Translations under genes and position numbers: made by a program
Notes under the pieces: model-generated
Told to the model about the DNA's origin: nothing
The model's database searches: none
Seen by the model: the letters and a program-made list of their open reading frames with translations, nothing else
Assembly: GCF_021869765.1 (NCBI RefSeq)
Contig: NZ_CP084580.1
Span: forward strand, 2,294,001-2,358,000
Direction of reading: 5' to 3'
Source: Chryseobacterium sp. MEBOG06
GTDB lineage: Bacteria; Bacteroidota; Bacteroidia; Flavobacteriales; Weeksellaceae
Length of the DNA stretch: 64,000 nt
In this document: positions 25,005-35,308 of the stretch, piece after piece
How the letters are laid out: each line of letters opens with the position of its first letter
Numbering within the stretch: position 1 is the stretch's first letter

Positions 25005-25469
25005 ATGTCAACAGTAATAAGAAAAATAGGAATCTGCGCCGATCACGGCGGTTTTGAACTGAAAGAAAGCTTAAAATCTTTTTTAACTGAAAACAAGTTC
25101 GAACCGGTAGATTTCGGAGCCACAGAGCTAAATAATACCGATGATTTTCCGGATTATGTGATTCCCCTTGCAAAAGCAGTGGCTGCCGGAGAAGTTTTTC
25201 GCGGTATTGCTATTTGCGGCAGTGGCGTGGGAGCCTGTGTTGCGGCCAATAAAATTTCAGGTATCCGGGCTGCCTTAATTACAGATTATTTCTCGGCACA
25301 CCAGGGAGTTGAAGATGATGATATGAATTTAATCTGTCTTGGCGGACGTGTAACAGGTTATGCCAGTGCAGAAGAGTTAGTCTTGGCATTTTTGAATGCC
25401 AAATTTATTGGTGCAGAAAGACATCTTCGGCGCCTGAAAAAAATTCAGAATTTGGAAAACCATCCATAA
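25005..25469 (+). CDS. rpiB: Ribose-5-phosphate isomerase B (RpiB/LacAB family)
   Basis: This 154-residue protein has CADHGGFELKE at the N-terminus and AICGSGVGACVAANK, where the Cys is the catalytic base of RpiB. It interconverts ribose-5-phosphate and ribulose-5-phosphate. The start ATG 25005 has an AGGA immediately before it, a rare SD-like site in this window. It lies 69 bp after tkt, on the same strand. No ribulose-5-phosphate 3-epimerase gene occurs in the cluster. Confidence 0.92.
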   Translation: MSTVIRKIGICADHGGFELKESLKSFLTENKFEPVDFGATELNNTDDFPDYVIPLAKAVAAGEVFRGIAICGSGVGACVAANKISGIRAALITDYFSAHQGVEDDDMNLICLGGRVTGYASAEELVLAFLNAKFIGAERHLRRLKKIQNLENHP

Positions 25470-25509
25470 GGAAAGGTTTTTTAATCTATTAATCTTTAAA
25501 ACAAAAAAA

Positions 25510-26601
25510 ATGAATCCATTAAATAAAATACGTGAATTAGGTCAGAGTATATGGCTCGATCTGCTTGATCGTGAAATGATGAACTCAGGCAAACTGCAAA
25601 ACCTGATTGATAACGATGACCTGCGTGGTCTGACATCTAATCCTTCCATCTTTGAGAAGGCCATCAGCGGAAGTTCAGACTATGATGAAGATATCATAAA
25701 GTTTTCAGAGACAGAAGAAGATAATGCCGCTATTTTTTTTGATCTGGCAATTGCCGATATTCAGAGAGCTGCAGATATCTTTAAACCGGTATATGACAGA
25801 ACCAATGGTACGGACGGTTTTGTAAGCCTGGAAGTTTCTCCTTTTCTGGCCCGTGATACGGACGGAACCATCGAGCAGGCAAGGGAACTGTGGAAAAGGG
25901 TAGACCGTAAAAATGTAATGATTAAAATTCCAGGAACTGCAGAAGGCCTTATTGCCATCCGTGAATGTCTGCGTGAAGGTATTAATATTAATATAACACT
26001 GCTTTTCGGGCTTCCCCGTTATAAGGAAGTAACAGAAGCTTTCATGGGCGGGCTTGAAGACAGGCTTAAAGAAGGACACTCCATAGAGAATGTTTCTTCC
26101 GTGGCCAGTTTCTTTCTCAGCCGTATTGATGTGATGGTCGACCCTATGCTTGAAGAAAAAGGAGCATCAGACCTGAAAGGAAAAGTAGCCATCGCTTCGG
26201 CAAAAAAAGCATATCAGATCTATCTCGAAATGATTTCCGGAGAACGTTTTAAAAAACTGGAAGAAAAGGGTGCGCAGAAACAAAGGGTGCTCTATGCAAG
26301 TACCGGAACGAAGGATCCTGCATACAGTGATGTCATTTATGTAGAAAGTATTATTGGAAAAGATACGGTCAATACACTTCCTATAGAAACCATTGATGCC
26401 TTTCGCGATCATGGAATAGCAGCTGAAACTTTGACTGCTCATGTGGATGACGCTGTGAAAACAATGGAAGAACTTAAAGCTAAAGGGATTGATATTGATA
26501 AAATAACCAGGAAGCTTGAAGATGAAGGCATAGAAAAATTTAACCAGGCCTACGAAAAATTACTTAAAAGTATTAGTGATCAAAAACGTAAAAAAGGCTA
26601 A
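25510..26601 (+). CDS. tal: Transaldolase
   Basis: This 363-residue enzyme is the longer TalA-like or cyanobacterial-type form. It exchanges dihydroxyacetone units between sedoheptulose-7-phosphate and glyceraldehyde-3-phosphate through a Schiff base on Lys in VMIKIPGTAEG. Other signatures are LTSNPSIFEKAI near residue 40 and LYASTGTKDPAYSD. It is the third gene of the pentose phosphate run, 2 bp before the HAD gene. Confidence 0.95.
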   Translation: MNPLNKIRELGQSIWLDLLDREMMNSGKLQNLIDNDDLRGLTSNPSIFEKAISGSSDYDEDIIKFSETEEDNAAIFFDLAIADIQRAADIFKPVYDRTNGTDGFVSLEVSPFLARDTDGTIEQARELWKRVDRKNVMIKIPGTAEGLIAIRECLREGININITLLFGLPRYKEVTEAFMGGLEDRLKEGHSIENVSSVASFFLSRIDVMVDPMLEEKGASDLKGKVAIASAKKAYQIYLEMISGERFKKLEEKGAQKQRVLYASTGTKDPAYSDVIYVESIIGKDTVNTLPIETIDAFRDHGIAAETLTAHVDDAVKTMEELKAKGIDIDKITRKLEDEGIEKFNQAYEKLLKSISDQKRKKG

Positions 26602-26603
26602 AA

Positions 26604-27224
26604 ATGAGTGAATTGAATGTTTCGAAAGTAAAAGCAGTCTTCATGGATATCGGAGGAGTATTGCTTACCAATGGCTGGGATTATCAATCCCGTGAAAAGG
26701 CAGCGAAGGTTTTTAATTTTGATTTTCAGGAAATGAATATCCTGCACAACTTCATCTATAATGTTTTTGAGATAGGAAGCGTTTCACTGGATCAGTACCT
26801 GAACACCATTTTGTTTTATTCACCGCGTGATTTTACCAAAGAGGAATTCATAGAATTTATGTTTGCTCAGTCAACAGAGCTGCCGCAAATGTTAGAATGG
26901 CTGAAAAAATGGAAAACACAAACAGATCTTCCTGTGTTTGCAGTGAGTAATGAAAATCTCGATCTTAATGAATACCGGATTAAGACCTTTCAACTGCATG
27001 AGGTGTTTGATGGTTTTTTCTCCTCCTGTTATGTAGGGGCACGCAAACCTGATCCGCGAATTTTTAAAATGGCAATGGACATCACACAGGTTAAACCTGA
27101 TGAATGTATTTATTTTGATGACAGGCCTATGTTGGTTAATGCCGCAAAAAACCTCGGAATGACAAGTATATTGCACGAAAATTTTGAAACAACTAAAAAT
27201 ATTCTAGAAAATTTTATAAGATAA
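26604..27224 (+). CDS. HAD-family phosphatase (subfamily IA)
   Basis: This 206-residue HAD hydrolase has motif I MDIGGVLL (nucleophile Asp15), motif II VSNEN, motif III Lys in GARKPDP and motif IV YFDDRPM. The DxGGV variant is typical of YihX-like phosphatases that act on sugar phosphates such as glucose-1-phosphate. It is wedged between tal (2 bp) and gnd (7 bp), so it is certainly co-transcribed. This suggests it relieves sugar-phosphate build-up or repairs a side product of the pathway, which is inference. Confidence 0.85.
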   Translation: MSELNVSKVKAVFMDIGGVLLTNGWDYQSREKAAKVFNFDFQEMNILHNFIYNVFEIGSVSLDQYLNTILFYSPRDFTKEEFIEFMFAQSTELPQMLEWLKKWKTQTDLPVFAVSNENLDLNEYRIKTFQLHEVFDGFFSSCYVGARKPDPRIFKMAMDITQVKPDECIYFDDRPMLVNAAKNLGMTSILHENFETTKNILENFIR

Positions 27225-27231
27225 TAATAAC

Positions 27232-28668
27232 ATGAAACAAGAAAATAAAAATCAATCCGCATTCGGAATGATAGGTTTGGGAACAATGGGTTCCAATCTA
27301 TTACAAAATATTGCAGACCAAGGTTATGACTGTGCCGGATACGATAACAGTGCCGAAAAAGTAAATGCTCTTAATCAGTTGAATCGTGATAATATTCATG
27401 GATTTTCAGATCTGAAGGACTTTACAGACAGTCTTAAAAGTCCCAAAGTTGTAATGATGCTGGTTCCTGCCGGTGAAATTGTAGACAGTGTGATAGCGGA
27501 GCTATTAACTGTTTTGGACAAAGGAGATATTATTATAGATGGCGGAAACTCACACTATACAGATACCGAACGAAGATATAAAGAACTGGAAGGCAAGGGA
27601 CTGCATTTTGTGGGAATGGGTGTTTCCGGTGGTGAAGAAGGCGCACGAAGAGGTCCCAGTATGATGCCTGGTGGTGATAAAGAAGCCTATGAGGTTCTGA
27701 AACCTGTTCTGGAGAAAATTGCAGCACATGTGGACGGTGAGCCTACCGTTGGTTTTATGGGAGAACGCTCTGCTGGTCATTTTGTAAAAATGGTGCATAA
27801 TGGTATTGAGTATGCCATCATGCAACTGATTTCTGAGTCCTATGAGATCATGAAAAAAGGTCTTAACATGGATAATGATAAAATCTATGAAGTATACAAA
27901 AAGTGGAATGAAGGGAAATTGAAGTCTTATTTATTAGAGATTACCCGGGATATTTTCACGTATAAAAATGAAGGTGAAGACCATCTTTTGCTGGATGACA
28001 TCAGAGATGAGGCTAAAGCAAAAGGAACGGGTAAATGGACTTCACAGGCCGCAATGGATTTACATTTGCCAACCCCGGTTATTGACATTGCTGTTTCCAT
28101 GCGTGATCTTTCTTCTTTGAAGAATCTGAGGGTTCAGGCTTCGAAAATATATCCTGACCTGACTGAAATGCATTATGCAAAAAATGAGAGTGAATATTGT
28201 GATCAACTTGAAGAGGCTTTCTATTTTGCAATGGTTTCTGCCTATGCTCAGGGAATGCATATGCTCTATCAGGCGAATGAAGAATTCAAATATAATCTGA
28301 ACTTAGATCTTATTGCAAAAATATGGCGTGGAGGATGTATCATCCGATCAGAATTTTTAGAAGATATTTACGCTGCTTTTAACAAAAATCCTAAGCTGCA
28401 GCATTTACTTTTAGATGAGAATATTGCAGCAAACCTTACTAAGAGTATTAAAGATATCCGTACTGTGGTTTCAGATGCGGCAATTCATGGTATTTCAACA
28501 CCTGCATTTTCGGCAGCATTAACGTATTTCGATGATTTCCGCAATGAAAATATGCCGACAAACCTTATTCAGGCACAGCGGGATTATTTTGGTTCACATA
28601 CCTATGAACTTAAAGCCAAAGAAGGTGTATTTCATACCCAATGGATGAAAGAGAATGTTAAAAATTAA
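27232..28668 (+). CDS. gnd: 6-phosphogluconate dehydrogenase, decarboxylating
   Basis: This 478-residue enzyme shows the Rossmann start GMIGLGTMGSNL, the substrate motif VGMGVSGGEEGARRGPSM and the catalytic HFVKMVHNGIEY. It oxidises 6-phosphogluconate to ribulose-5-phosphate plus CO2 with NADP+. The length is standard for the GndA-type dimer. It is the fifth gene of the pentose phosphate run. Confidence 0.97.
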   Translation: MKQENKNQSAFGMIGLGTMGSNLLQNIADQGYDCAGYDNSAEKVNALNQLNRDNIHGFSDLKDFTDSLKSPKVVMMLVPAGEIVDSVIAELLTVLDKGDIIIDGGNSHYTDTERRYKELEGKGLHFVGMGVSGGEEGARRGPSMMPGGDKEAYEVLKPVLEKIAAHVDGEPTVGFMGERSAGHFVKMVHNGIEYAIMQLISESYEIMKKGLNMDNDKIYEVYKKWNEGKLKSYLLEITRDIFTYKNEGEDHLLLDDIRDEAKAKGTGKWTSQAAMDLHLPTPVIDIAVSMRDLSSLKNLRVQASKIYPDLTEMHYAKNESEYCDQLEEAFYFAMVSAYAQGMHMLYQANEEFKYNLNLDLIAKIWRGGCIIRSEFLEDIYAAFNKNPKLQHLLLDENIAANLTKSIKDIRTVVSDAAIHGISTPAFSAALTYFDDFRNENMPTNLIQAQRDYFGSHTYELKAKEGVFHTQWMKENVKN

Positions 28669-28702
28669 TCTGTTTTTTAATCTAAGCTTAAAAAAATAAA
28701 TA

Positions 28703-30217
28703 ATGCCAAATACATCAGATACAAAAGTAAATCCCACAGTTTTAATTATTTTTGGGGGGAACGGAGATTTAACCAAACGGAAAATCATTCCGGCATTGTA
28801 CAACCTGTTCCTTGAGAAAAGGCTTCCTGAAAAGTTTGCCATCATAGGCACTTCAAGAACGGAATTCAGTGATGAGCAGTACAGGGATTCCCTATTAACA
28901 GGAATCAATGAATTTTCCAGAACCGGCAAAGCCAAAAAAGAAGATTGGGTTAAATTTTCCTCCAATATCTCTTATCAGGCAGCCAATATAAAAGATGTCG
29001 CTTCTTACGATGAATTCGACTCAAAAATAAATAAGCTGAAAGAAGAATGGAATCAGGATCCTTCGATCCTCTATTATTGTGCAGTTTCACCGGACCTGTT
29101 CTGTACTATCGCAGAGAATATCTCAAAAAGTAAACTGGAGAATAATAAAGAAACCACACGCATTATCATTGAGAAGCCATTTGGCAGGGATCTGGAATCT
29201 GCAAAAGCTTTAAACACGAAATTACTGACAATTTTTGACGAAAAACAGATCTACAGAATAGACCATTATTTAGGAAAAGAAGTCGTTCAGAATGTTATGG
29301 CTTTTCGTTTTGCCAATACAATTATGGAGCCTCTGTGGAACCGTACCCATATCGAACACGTTCAGATTTCGGTTACCGAACAGATAGGTGTGGAAGATAG
29401 AGGAAGCTATTTTGATAATGCCGGAATTTTGAGGGATATGATTCAGAACCATTTACTTCAGTTACTGTGTATCATTGCCATGGAACCGCCTGTGAGTTTT
29501 GATGCCGACCTTGTACGGGACCGCAAAGTTGAGGTATTGAAGGCCATGAGGAAAGTTGTTCCCGGAATGATTGATACCATTGCAGTCAGAGGGCAGTATG
29601 GTCCTGGCTGGGTAGAAGGGAAAGAAGTTTCGGGTTACCGTGAAGAAGTGGATGTAGATGCAGATTCCAATACTGAAACCTACGCAGCAATGAAGTTTTA
29701 TGTAGATAACTGGCGCTGGCAGGGAGTACCGTTTTATTTGCGCACAGGGAAAAGACTTTTTAAATCGGCTTCGCATATTATCATACAATTCAGGGAAGTT
29801 CCTCATAATATATTTAATAATGGTGAAAGGAACCTTCCTAAACCAAACAGACTTATCATCAGCATTCAGCCCGATATGGCGATCAGATTTCAGCTCGAAA
29901 GCAAAACTCCCGGTCTTGAAATGACCTTGAATACCGTGGATATGATATTTGATTATTCAGGAAAAACAAAAATAGATTCACCGGAGGCTTATGAAACGCT
30001 TTTACTGGATGTTATTTCAGGAGATCAGACTCTGTTTATGCGTGCAGACCAGGTAGAAGAAGCATGGAAAGTAGTAATGCCCATTCTCGATTATTGGGAA
30101 AGCAATAAAATGACAAACTTCCCGAATTATCCTGCAAATTCCTGGGGCCCTGAAAATGCAGAAGCACTCATTGCTAAAGATGGCTTTCACTGGATCAATT
30201 TACCTCAAAAAAAATAA
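28703..30217 (+). CDS. zwf: Glucose-6-phosphate 1-dehydrogenase
   Basis: This 504-residue enzyme has the NADP-binding GGNGDLTKRKIIPAL start, the substrate/active-site motif RIDHYLGKEVVQN and EKPFGRDLESAK. It catalyses the committing step of the oxidative branch and yields 6-phosphogluconolactone and NADPH. It is followed after 9 bp by the lactonase gene, the next enzyme. Confidence 0.97.
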   Translation: MPNTSDTKVNPTVLIIFGGNGDLTKRKIIPALYNLFLEKRLPEKFAIIGTSRTEFSDEQYRDSLLTGINEFSRTGKAKKEDWVKFSSNISYQAANIKDVASYDEFDSKINKLKEEWNQDPSILYYCAVSPDLFCTIAENISKSKLENNKETTRIIIEKPFGRDLESAKALNTKLLTIFDEKQIYRIDHYLGKEVVQNVMAFRFANTIMEPLWNRTHIEHVQISVTEQIGVEDRGSYFDNAGILRDMIQNHLLQLLCIIAMEPPVSFDADLVRDRKVEVLKAMRKVVPGMIDTIAVRGQYGPGWVEGKEVSGYREEVDVDADSNTETYAAMKFYVDNWRWQGVPFYLRTGKRLFKSASHIIIQFREVPHNIFNNGERNLPKPNRLIISIQPDMAIRFQLESKTPGLEMTLNTVDMIFDYSGKTKIDSPEAYETLLLDVISGDQTLFMRADQVEEAWKVVMPILDYWESNKMTNFPNYPANSWGPENAEALIAKDGFHWINLPQKK

Positions 30218-30226
30218 GAATAGCTG

Positions 30227-30967
30227 ATGAATGATTTAAAAATATTCGGGGATGCTGAAGAATTAATAAACGCTTTGGCAGAAACCATTTGTGAGGCCTC
30301 ACAAAAAGCAGTGAGGAGCCATGGACAGTTTAACTTTGTGCTTTCCGGCGGAAGTTCACCTAAGAAATTATATGAGCTGCTGGCATCCGAAAAGTTTAAA
30401 GATAAGATTGATTGGGAGAAGACCTTTTTCTTTTTTGGGGATGAACGTTTCCTCCCTGAAAATGACCCCGACAGAAACTCCAGAATGGTTCAGGAAGCTT
30501 TATTTGATCCTTTAGGAATCAATACATCTCATATTTTCAAAGTAGATACATCACATGGGCCTGAGGCAGCAGCAGAAAGGTATATGGAATCCATAAAAGT
30601 ACATTTTGATAAAAAACCGATTGTATTTGATTTCATTCTTTTAGGTCTTGGTGACAATTCACATACAGCATCACTATTCCCCTATACGTCAGTATTGAAA
30701 GAAACTGAAGCTACTGTAAAATCAATTTTTGTAGATGAGGTTGACATGTTTCGTATAACTATGACCGCTCCTCTGATCAACCAGGCGGAGCAGATCGCAT
30801 TTTTAGTTTTCGGAGAAGGAAAATCTGAAGCTGTAGTTCATATACTGGAAGACCGTTCGGGCTCAATAGATGAATATCCTGCCCGCCTTATTAAGTCAGA
30901 TAAAAATAAAGTACAGTGGTTTCTAGATTCTTCTGCAGCCTCAAAAATTGTAGAAAATCAGGACTGA
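30227..30967 (+). CDS. pgl: 6-phosphogluconolactonase
   Basis: This 246-residue DevB-type lactonase has LSGGSSPKKLYELL and GDERFLPENDPDRNS, both characteristic of the family. It hydrolyses 6-phosphogluconolactone, the product of Zwf encoded just upstream. The spacing of 9 bp indicates one transcript. Confidence 0.95.
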   Translation: MNDLKIFGDAEELINALAETICEASQKAVRSHGQFNFVLSGGSSPKKLYELLASEKFKDKIDWEKTFFFFGDERFLPENDPDRNSRMVQEALFDPLGINTSHIFKVDTSHGPEAAAERYMESIKVHFDKKPIVFDFILLGLGDNSHTASLFPYTSVLKETEATVKSIFVDEVDMFRITMTAPLINQAEQIAFLVFGEGKSEAVVHILEDRSGSIDEYPARLIKSDKNKVQWFLDSSAASKIVENQD

Positions 30968-31015
30968 TCATCATTATTTCTGAAAATAAATTATTAAATA
31001 TTTAAAAATAAAAAA

Positions 31016-32671
31016 ATGTTTCCTACAATAAATCCTATACAAACACCAGCATGGGCAGCATTAATTGCTCATCACTCGGAAATGGAATCCGTTCAGATGA
31101 AAGACCTTTTTAAAAAAGACTCCAAAAGGTTTGAAAAAATGTCCATTGAATTTAATGATATCCTTTTCGATTATTCTAAAAATATTGCCACTGATGAAAC
31201 TCTTGAAAAACTGCTGCAATTGGCAGAAGACTGCAAAGTTAAAAATGCAATGGAAGCCATTTTTGACGGAGAAAAGATCAATGGAACAGAAAATCGTGCT
31301 GTAATGCACACGGCTCTGAGAAATTTTTCTGATGAGCCAGTGATGATTGATGGAGAAGATATTATGCTTAAAATCCGCGAAACACGCCAGAAGATGAAGG
31401 CTTTTTGTGAAAAAATTCATAGTGGTGAATGGAAGGGCTATTCCGGGAAAAAAATTAAGAATATTGTCAATATCGGTATTGGAGGAAGTGATCTGGGGCC
31501 GGTAATGGTTACAGAAGCCTTAAAACCCTATTGGATTGAAGGAATTCAGGCTTATTTTGTTTCAAATGTGGACGGAACACAGATTGTGGAAACTTTAAAA
31601 AAATTAGACCCCGAAGAAACGCTTTTTACCATTGCCTCAAAAACCTTCACTACGCAGGAAACAATGACCAATGCACAAACCGCACGTGAATGGTTTCTAA
31701 AGTCGGCAAAAGACGAAAAATGGGTAGCAAAACATTTTGTGGCACTTTCAACCAATGAAGATGGGGTAAGGAAATTTGGAATTGATCCTGATAATATGTT
31801 TGTTTTCTGGGATTGGGTTGGCGGCCGTTACAGCCTTTGGAGCAGTATCGGACTTTCCATAGCCCTCACGATAGGATATGATCATTTTGAACAATTACTT
31901 AAAGGGGCTGAGTCAAGCGATCATCATTTTAAAACAACAGATCTCGGAGACAATATTCCTGTGATGATGGCCTTAATAGGATTGTGGTACACCAATTTTT
32001 TTGGTTCAGAAACGGAGGCTATATTTCCTTATGATCAATATATGCACCGCTTTCCGGCCTATTTTCAGCAGGGAAATATGGAAAGCAACGGAAAACATAC
32101 AGACCGGAATGGGAATGATGTAACCTATAGCACAGGCCCGGTAGTCTGGGGCGAACCAGGAACCAACGGACAACATGCATTTTATCAATTGATCCATCAG
32201 GGAACCCATCTTATCCCCTGTGATTTTATAGCACCTGCGATCAGTCATAATCCTGTTGGTGATCATCATCAGATCTTGGTTTCAAATTTTTTCGCTCAGA
32301 CCGAAGCTTTAATGAACGGAAAAAATGCCGGGCAGGTTGCCGAAGAGCTGGCACGTACAGGAATGGAAAAATCAAGCATGGAAAAGCTGATTCCGTTTAG
32401 AGTTTTTACCGGGAATAAACCCACCAATTCTTTCCTGCTTAAAAAGATTACCCCCTTTTCGTTAGGTGCGCTTACCGCACTGTATGAACATAAAATCTTT
32501 GTGCAGGGGGTCATCTGGAATATTTTCAGTTTTGACCAATGGGGAGTGGAGCTGGGTAAACAATTAGCTTCAAATGTGCTTCCGGAGCTTGAAAATAATG
32601 ATACAATAGATTCCCATGACGGCTCTACCAACGGGCTGATCAATACTTATAAAAAATGGCGGAATAAATAG
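31016..32671 (+). CDS. pgi: Glucose-6-phosphate isomerase
   Basis: This 551-residue isomerase interconverts glucose-6-phosphate and fructose-6-phosphate. The signatures are [13 protein letters not shown], the family motif around [16 protein letters not shown], and the C-terminal Lys region [13 protein letters not shown]. It is the last gene of the run and ends 5 bp from the convergent glucokinase gene, so the two transcripts must overlap or terminate within coding sequence. Confidence 0.97.
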   Translation: MFPTINPIQTPAWAALIAHHSEMESVQMKDLFKKDSKRFEKMSIEFNDILFDYSKNIATDETLEKLLQLAEDCKVKNAMEAIFDGEKINGTENRAVMHTALRNFSDEPVMIDGEDIMLKIRETRQKMKAFCEKIHSGEWKGYSGKKIKNIVNIGIGGSDLGPVMVTEALKPYWIEGIQAYFVSNVDGTQIVETLKKLDPEETLFTIASKTFTTQETMTNAQTAREWFLKSAKDEKWVAKHFVALSTNEDGVRKFGIDPDNMFVFWDWVGGRYSLWSSIGLSIALTIGYDHFEQLLKGAESSDHHFKTTDLGDNIPVMMALIGLWYTNFFGSETEAIFPYDQYMHRFPAYFQQGNMESNGKHTDRNGNDVTYSTGPVVWGEPGTNGQHAFYQLIHQGTHLIPCDFIAPAISHNPVGDHHQILVSNFFAQTEALMNGKNAGQVAEELARTGMEKSSMEKLIPFRVFTGNKPTNSFLLKKITPFSLGALTALYEHKIFVQGVIWNIFSFDQWGVELGKQLASNVLPELENNDTIDSHDGSTNGLINTYKKWRNK

Positions 32672-32676
32672 TCTTA

Positions 32677-33753
32677 TCAACGGATAATTCCCATTGCTGC
32701 ATAATATGCTGCCCCCATCAAAGCTGTTTTATCATTTAGAACTACTTTTATGGGGATGGCTTTTAACAAATGTTCCATTCGGCCGACATTAATAAAATTC
32801 CTGTAAAATTCTTTTTTGTCAATCAAGCTGAGAATTTTTGGGGTAATTCCACCACCGATATAGATTCCACCCGTGGCTTTTGCTTTTAAAGCCAGCTGGC
32901 TTGATTCTATGGCAAGGTATTTTAAAAAAAGCTGCATTGTCTCAATACACAAAGGTTCCTTTTCCTCTATGGCTGCTGAGGAAATTGTTTTCGCCGAGTT
33001 ATCTTTTTTTAAATTTTCAGTCAGCCATTCCGGTTCTGTATATTCCCTGTAATGGAGTAAAAATTCATAAATATTTTGTATACCCTGTCCGGAAACCACT
33101 CTTTCCCAGCTTACATGGTCGAATTTATTTTTTAGAAACTTCCATAGTTCTGCATCCAGTTCATCAAAGGGGGCAAAATTGCAATGACCGCCTTCAGTTG
33201 CATAAGGCGTGTAATATAACCCATCCCAGTACATTCCTGCTTCACCAAGACCTGTTCCCGGTGAGATCACTACCGCGTTACCTGCACTTTTTTCACCCTC
33301 AGCAATAATTTCAAAGTCTGAATCTTCAAGTGCGCACAGGCCGTAGGCATTGGCCTGAAGATCATTAATAAGAAGCACTGTTTTTATATTAAGATCAGAT
33401 TCCAGTTTTTTGGCGTCTATTTCCCAGGCAAAGTTAACGCCCCGTACTTTATCTCCATCTACCGTACCGGCAACGCCCAGACAGGCACAGTCGATAACCG
33501 AAGATTTATCATCATGAAAATGACGGATCGCCTCCACAAATGACTGGTGGTCTGTAGTGGCATATCGTTGATTTTTAATGGGAATCAGTTTTCCTCCCTT
33601 CACCTGAAAAAGCGCAAACTCTGTTTTAGTTCCGCCAACATCTGCTGCTAAAACAATTCCGGAACCTGGTAATTTTTTTTGCCCTGAAGGATAAGCCATT
33701 GGTAAACCGGCATCTGAAATATCGGGTAGGGAAGTATCCTGAAAATTATTCAT
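32677..33753 (-). CDS. glk: Glucokinase
   Basis: This 358-residue protein carries the phosphate-1 motif ADVGGTKTEFALF, LGVAGTVDGDK, NDLQANAYGL and the adenosine-site PGTGLGEAG, matching the E. coli-type Glk family rather than ROK kinases. It phosphorylates glucose with ATP to feed Pgi/Zwf. About 30 extra residues precede the kinase core; the start cannot be shortened without losing conserved sequence but an internal Met at ~19 is possible. It is convergent with pgi, with no room for a terminator. Confidence 0.93.
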   Translation of the reverse strand: MNNFQDTSLPDISDAGLPMAYPSGQKKLPGSGIVLAADVGGTKTEFALFQVKGGKLIPIKNQRYATTDHQSFVEAIRHFHDDKSSVIDCACLGVAGTVDGDKVRGVNFAWEIDAKKLESDLNIKTVLLINDLQANAYGLCALEDSDFEIIAEGEKSAGNAVVISPGTGLGEAGMYWDGLYYTPYATEGGHCNFAPFDELDAELWKFLKNKFDHVSWERVVSGQGIQNIYEFLLHYREYTEPEWLTENLKKDNSAKTISSAAIEEKEPLCIETMQLFLKYLAIESSQLALKAKATGGIYIGGGITPKILSLIDKKEFYRNFINVGRMEHLLKAIPIKVVLNDKTALMGAAYYAAMGIIR

Positions 33754-34076
33754 AATTGGAAATATTTATAATAGGTTAATTTAAAAAGAATTTTTGGTTT
33801 TACTTTCAATTTTTCCAAATTGATTATCATAGAGATTTGATAATATAATTCTCAATTTGTGAATCTTTTTATCGGAATTTAAAAATCCTATGCTGCTTCC
33901 AATTGCGTTTTGGTTTCTTCTACGTCATTGAGAAGTTTTCATTAAGATCTTTATTATAATTAACTTGCTGGTGAGTTAATTATCTTTGTAAGATATTTTT
34001 CATTAGTGTTTTATGAGTTGTAATCTTTACACTTTGAAAATATATACTTTATATCAAATTGAATACAATTTTAAAT
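33754..34076. other. Divergent intergenic region glk / KAS III-like
   Basis: No gene is seen. On the plus strand TATCTTTG (33981-33988) fits the -7 consensus and would give a ~85-nt leader for the KAS III-like gene; no matching -33 TTTG lies 18-20 nt upstream. Confidence 0.4.
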
Positions 34077-35051
34077 ATGAAAATTCATCACACTTACTTT
34101 TATCATCCATCTAATATCGAAAATAACGAAACAGTTATTCAAGATTTTGAGAAACAGCAAATTTCAATGCAAAAAATTCAGAATGCATTAGGTAGGAATA
34201 ATAGATTTATTCTGACTGAAGATTCTGAAGAAACTGCACTTTCGATGGGAATACAGGCAGCCATAGGGGGACTGCATGAGAGTAATATTTCTGCTAAGGA
34301 TATTGATATCATTGTTTTTGTATCAAGTACACCCGAACACAATGTGCCTTGCGACGCTATTAAAATACACCATGCTCTGAATGGAAAGCTGAATACAATG
34401 TGCTATGATATCAACGCAAACTGTATTGGAGGTTTTATTGCATTAGATCAGGTATCAAAATATTTATCAGGCTCTCATTCTGCTGGGAAAGCTTTAATTG
34501 TATGCGCTGAGAAACTATCTAAAATACTGGACCGGGAAAATCCGTTTACTGCTTTTTGTTTTTCAGATTCTGCTTTCGCCTTTATTGTTGAGAAAGAGGA
34601 TTCAGATTCGGGATTAGTTGATGTTTTGTATCATACCGACAGCAGCTTTTCCAATACTGTTTTATTTCCTCCAAATGGATATTCTTGTCACAGTTCTACC
34701 GATGTTACTTTTTGGGATACAAATTTTGATGGAAGTGGGAGTGTAAATTTTGCATTGGATTATATCCATCCATTTTTACATCAAAATAATTTGACCATTG
34801 AACAAATTGATCTGTTTTTATTTTCACAGTTATCAATAAAAAATATTAATATTATTCGTGAATATTATGAAATTACGGAAGATAAGATTCCATTTTATTC
34901 CAGAGAATTAGGGTATACTGGATCTTCAAGTATTTTCTTAGCTCTAGATCAATACCAAAAGAATGTAAAGAAATTACAAAAAGGAAATAATATTCTGATA
35001 TGGACTCTAGGAGCTGGTTATCAGGCAGGATTAATGCTATGGAAATATTGA
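34077..35051 (+). CDS. Atypical beta-ketoacyl-ACP synthase III (FabH-like) lacking catalytic His and Asn
   Basis: This 324-residue thiolase-fold protein starts at MKIHHTYFYHP (TTG 34059 is rejected). The nucleophilic Cys is present (DINANCIGG, Cys116). The condensation residues are not: the HQAN motif reads SQLS (Ser250 in place of His), and the GNT motif reads GYT (Tyr280 in place of Asn). Canonical FabH needs Cys-His-Asn for decarboxylative condensation. This homologue may act as an acyltransferase, hydrolase or partner of another KAS. It is monocistronic, with its own -7 box and terminator. No lipid or polyketide gene is adjacent. Confidence 0.82.
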   Translation: MKIHHTYFYHPSNIENNETVIQDFEKQQISMQKIQNALGRNNRFILTEDSEETALSMGIQAAIGGLHESNISAKDIDIIVFVSSTPEHNVPCDAIKIHHALNGKLNTMCYDINANCIGGFIALDQVSKYLSGSHSAGKALIVCAEKLSKILDRENPFTAFCFSDSAFAFIVEKEDSDSGLVDVLYHTDSSFSNTVLFPPNGYSCHSSTDVTFWDTNFDGSGSVNFALDYIHPFLHQNNLTIEQIDLFLFSQLSIKNINIIREYYEITEDKIPFYSRELGYTGSSSIFLALDQYQKNVKKLQKGNNILIWTLGAGYQAGLMLWKY

Positions 35052-35107
35052 TTACAGTTCATTTAGTTTTAAAATATCTTTAAAAAAATATTCAAAATTT
35101 AGCCTGG

Positions 35108-35146
35108 AAACGCCTCAGTCTGATGGACAAGAAAGAGGTGTTTTTT
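35108..35146 (+). terminator. Terminator after the KAS III-like gene
   Basis: AAACGCCTC (35108-35116) pairs with GAGGTGTTT (35135-35143, one G-T pair) and is followed by TTTTT. Confidence 0.7.
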
Positions 35147-35308
35147 GGCTATTTATAAGATTAGAACTCAGTCATTATTTAAAGTTTCCAATTCTTTAAA
35201 CACAATAAAATTGATACAATATTTTCCTTTAAAATACTTTAGCTCACCTGAGTTATTATGCAAATAAAGACTGTTTCTTAAATTCAGCTCTATATAGTTG
35301 GAGCCACT

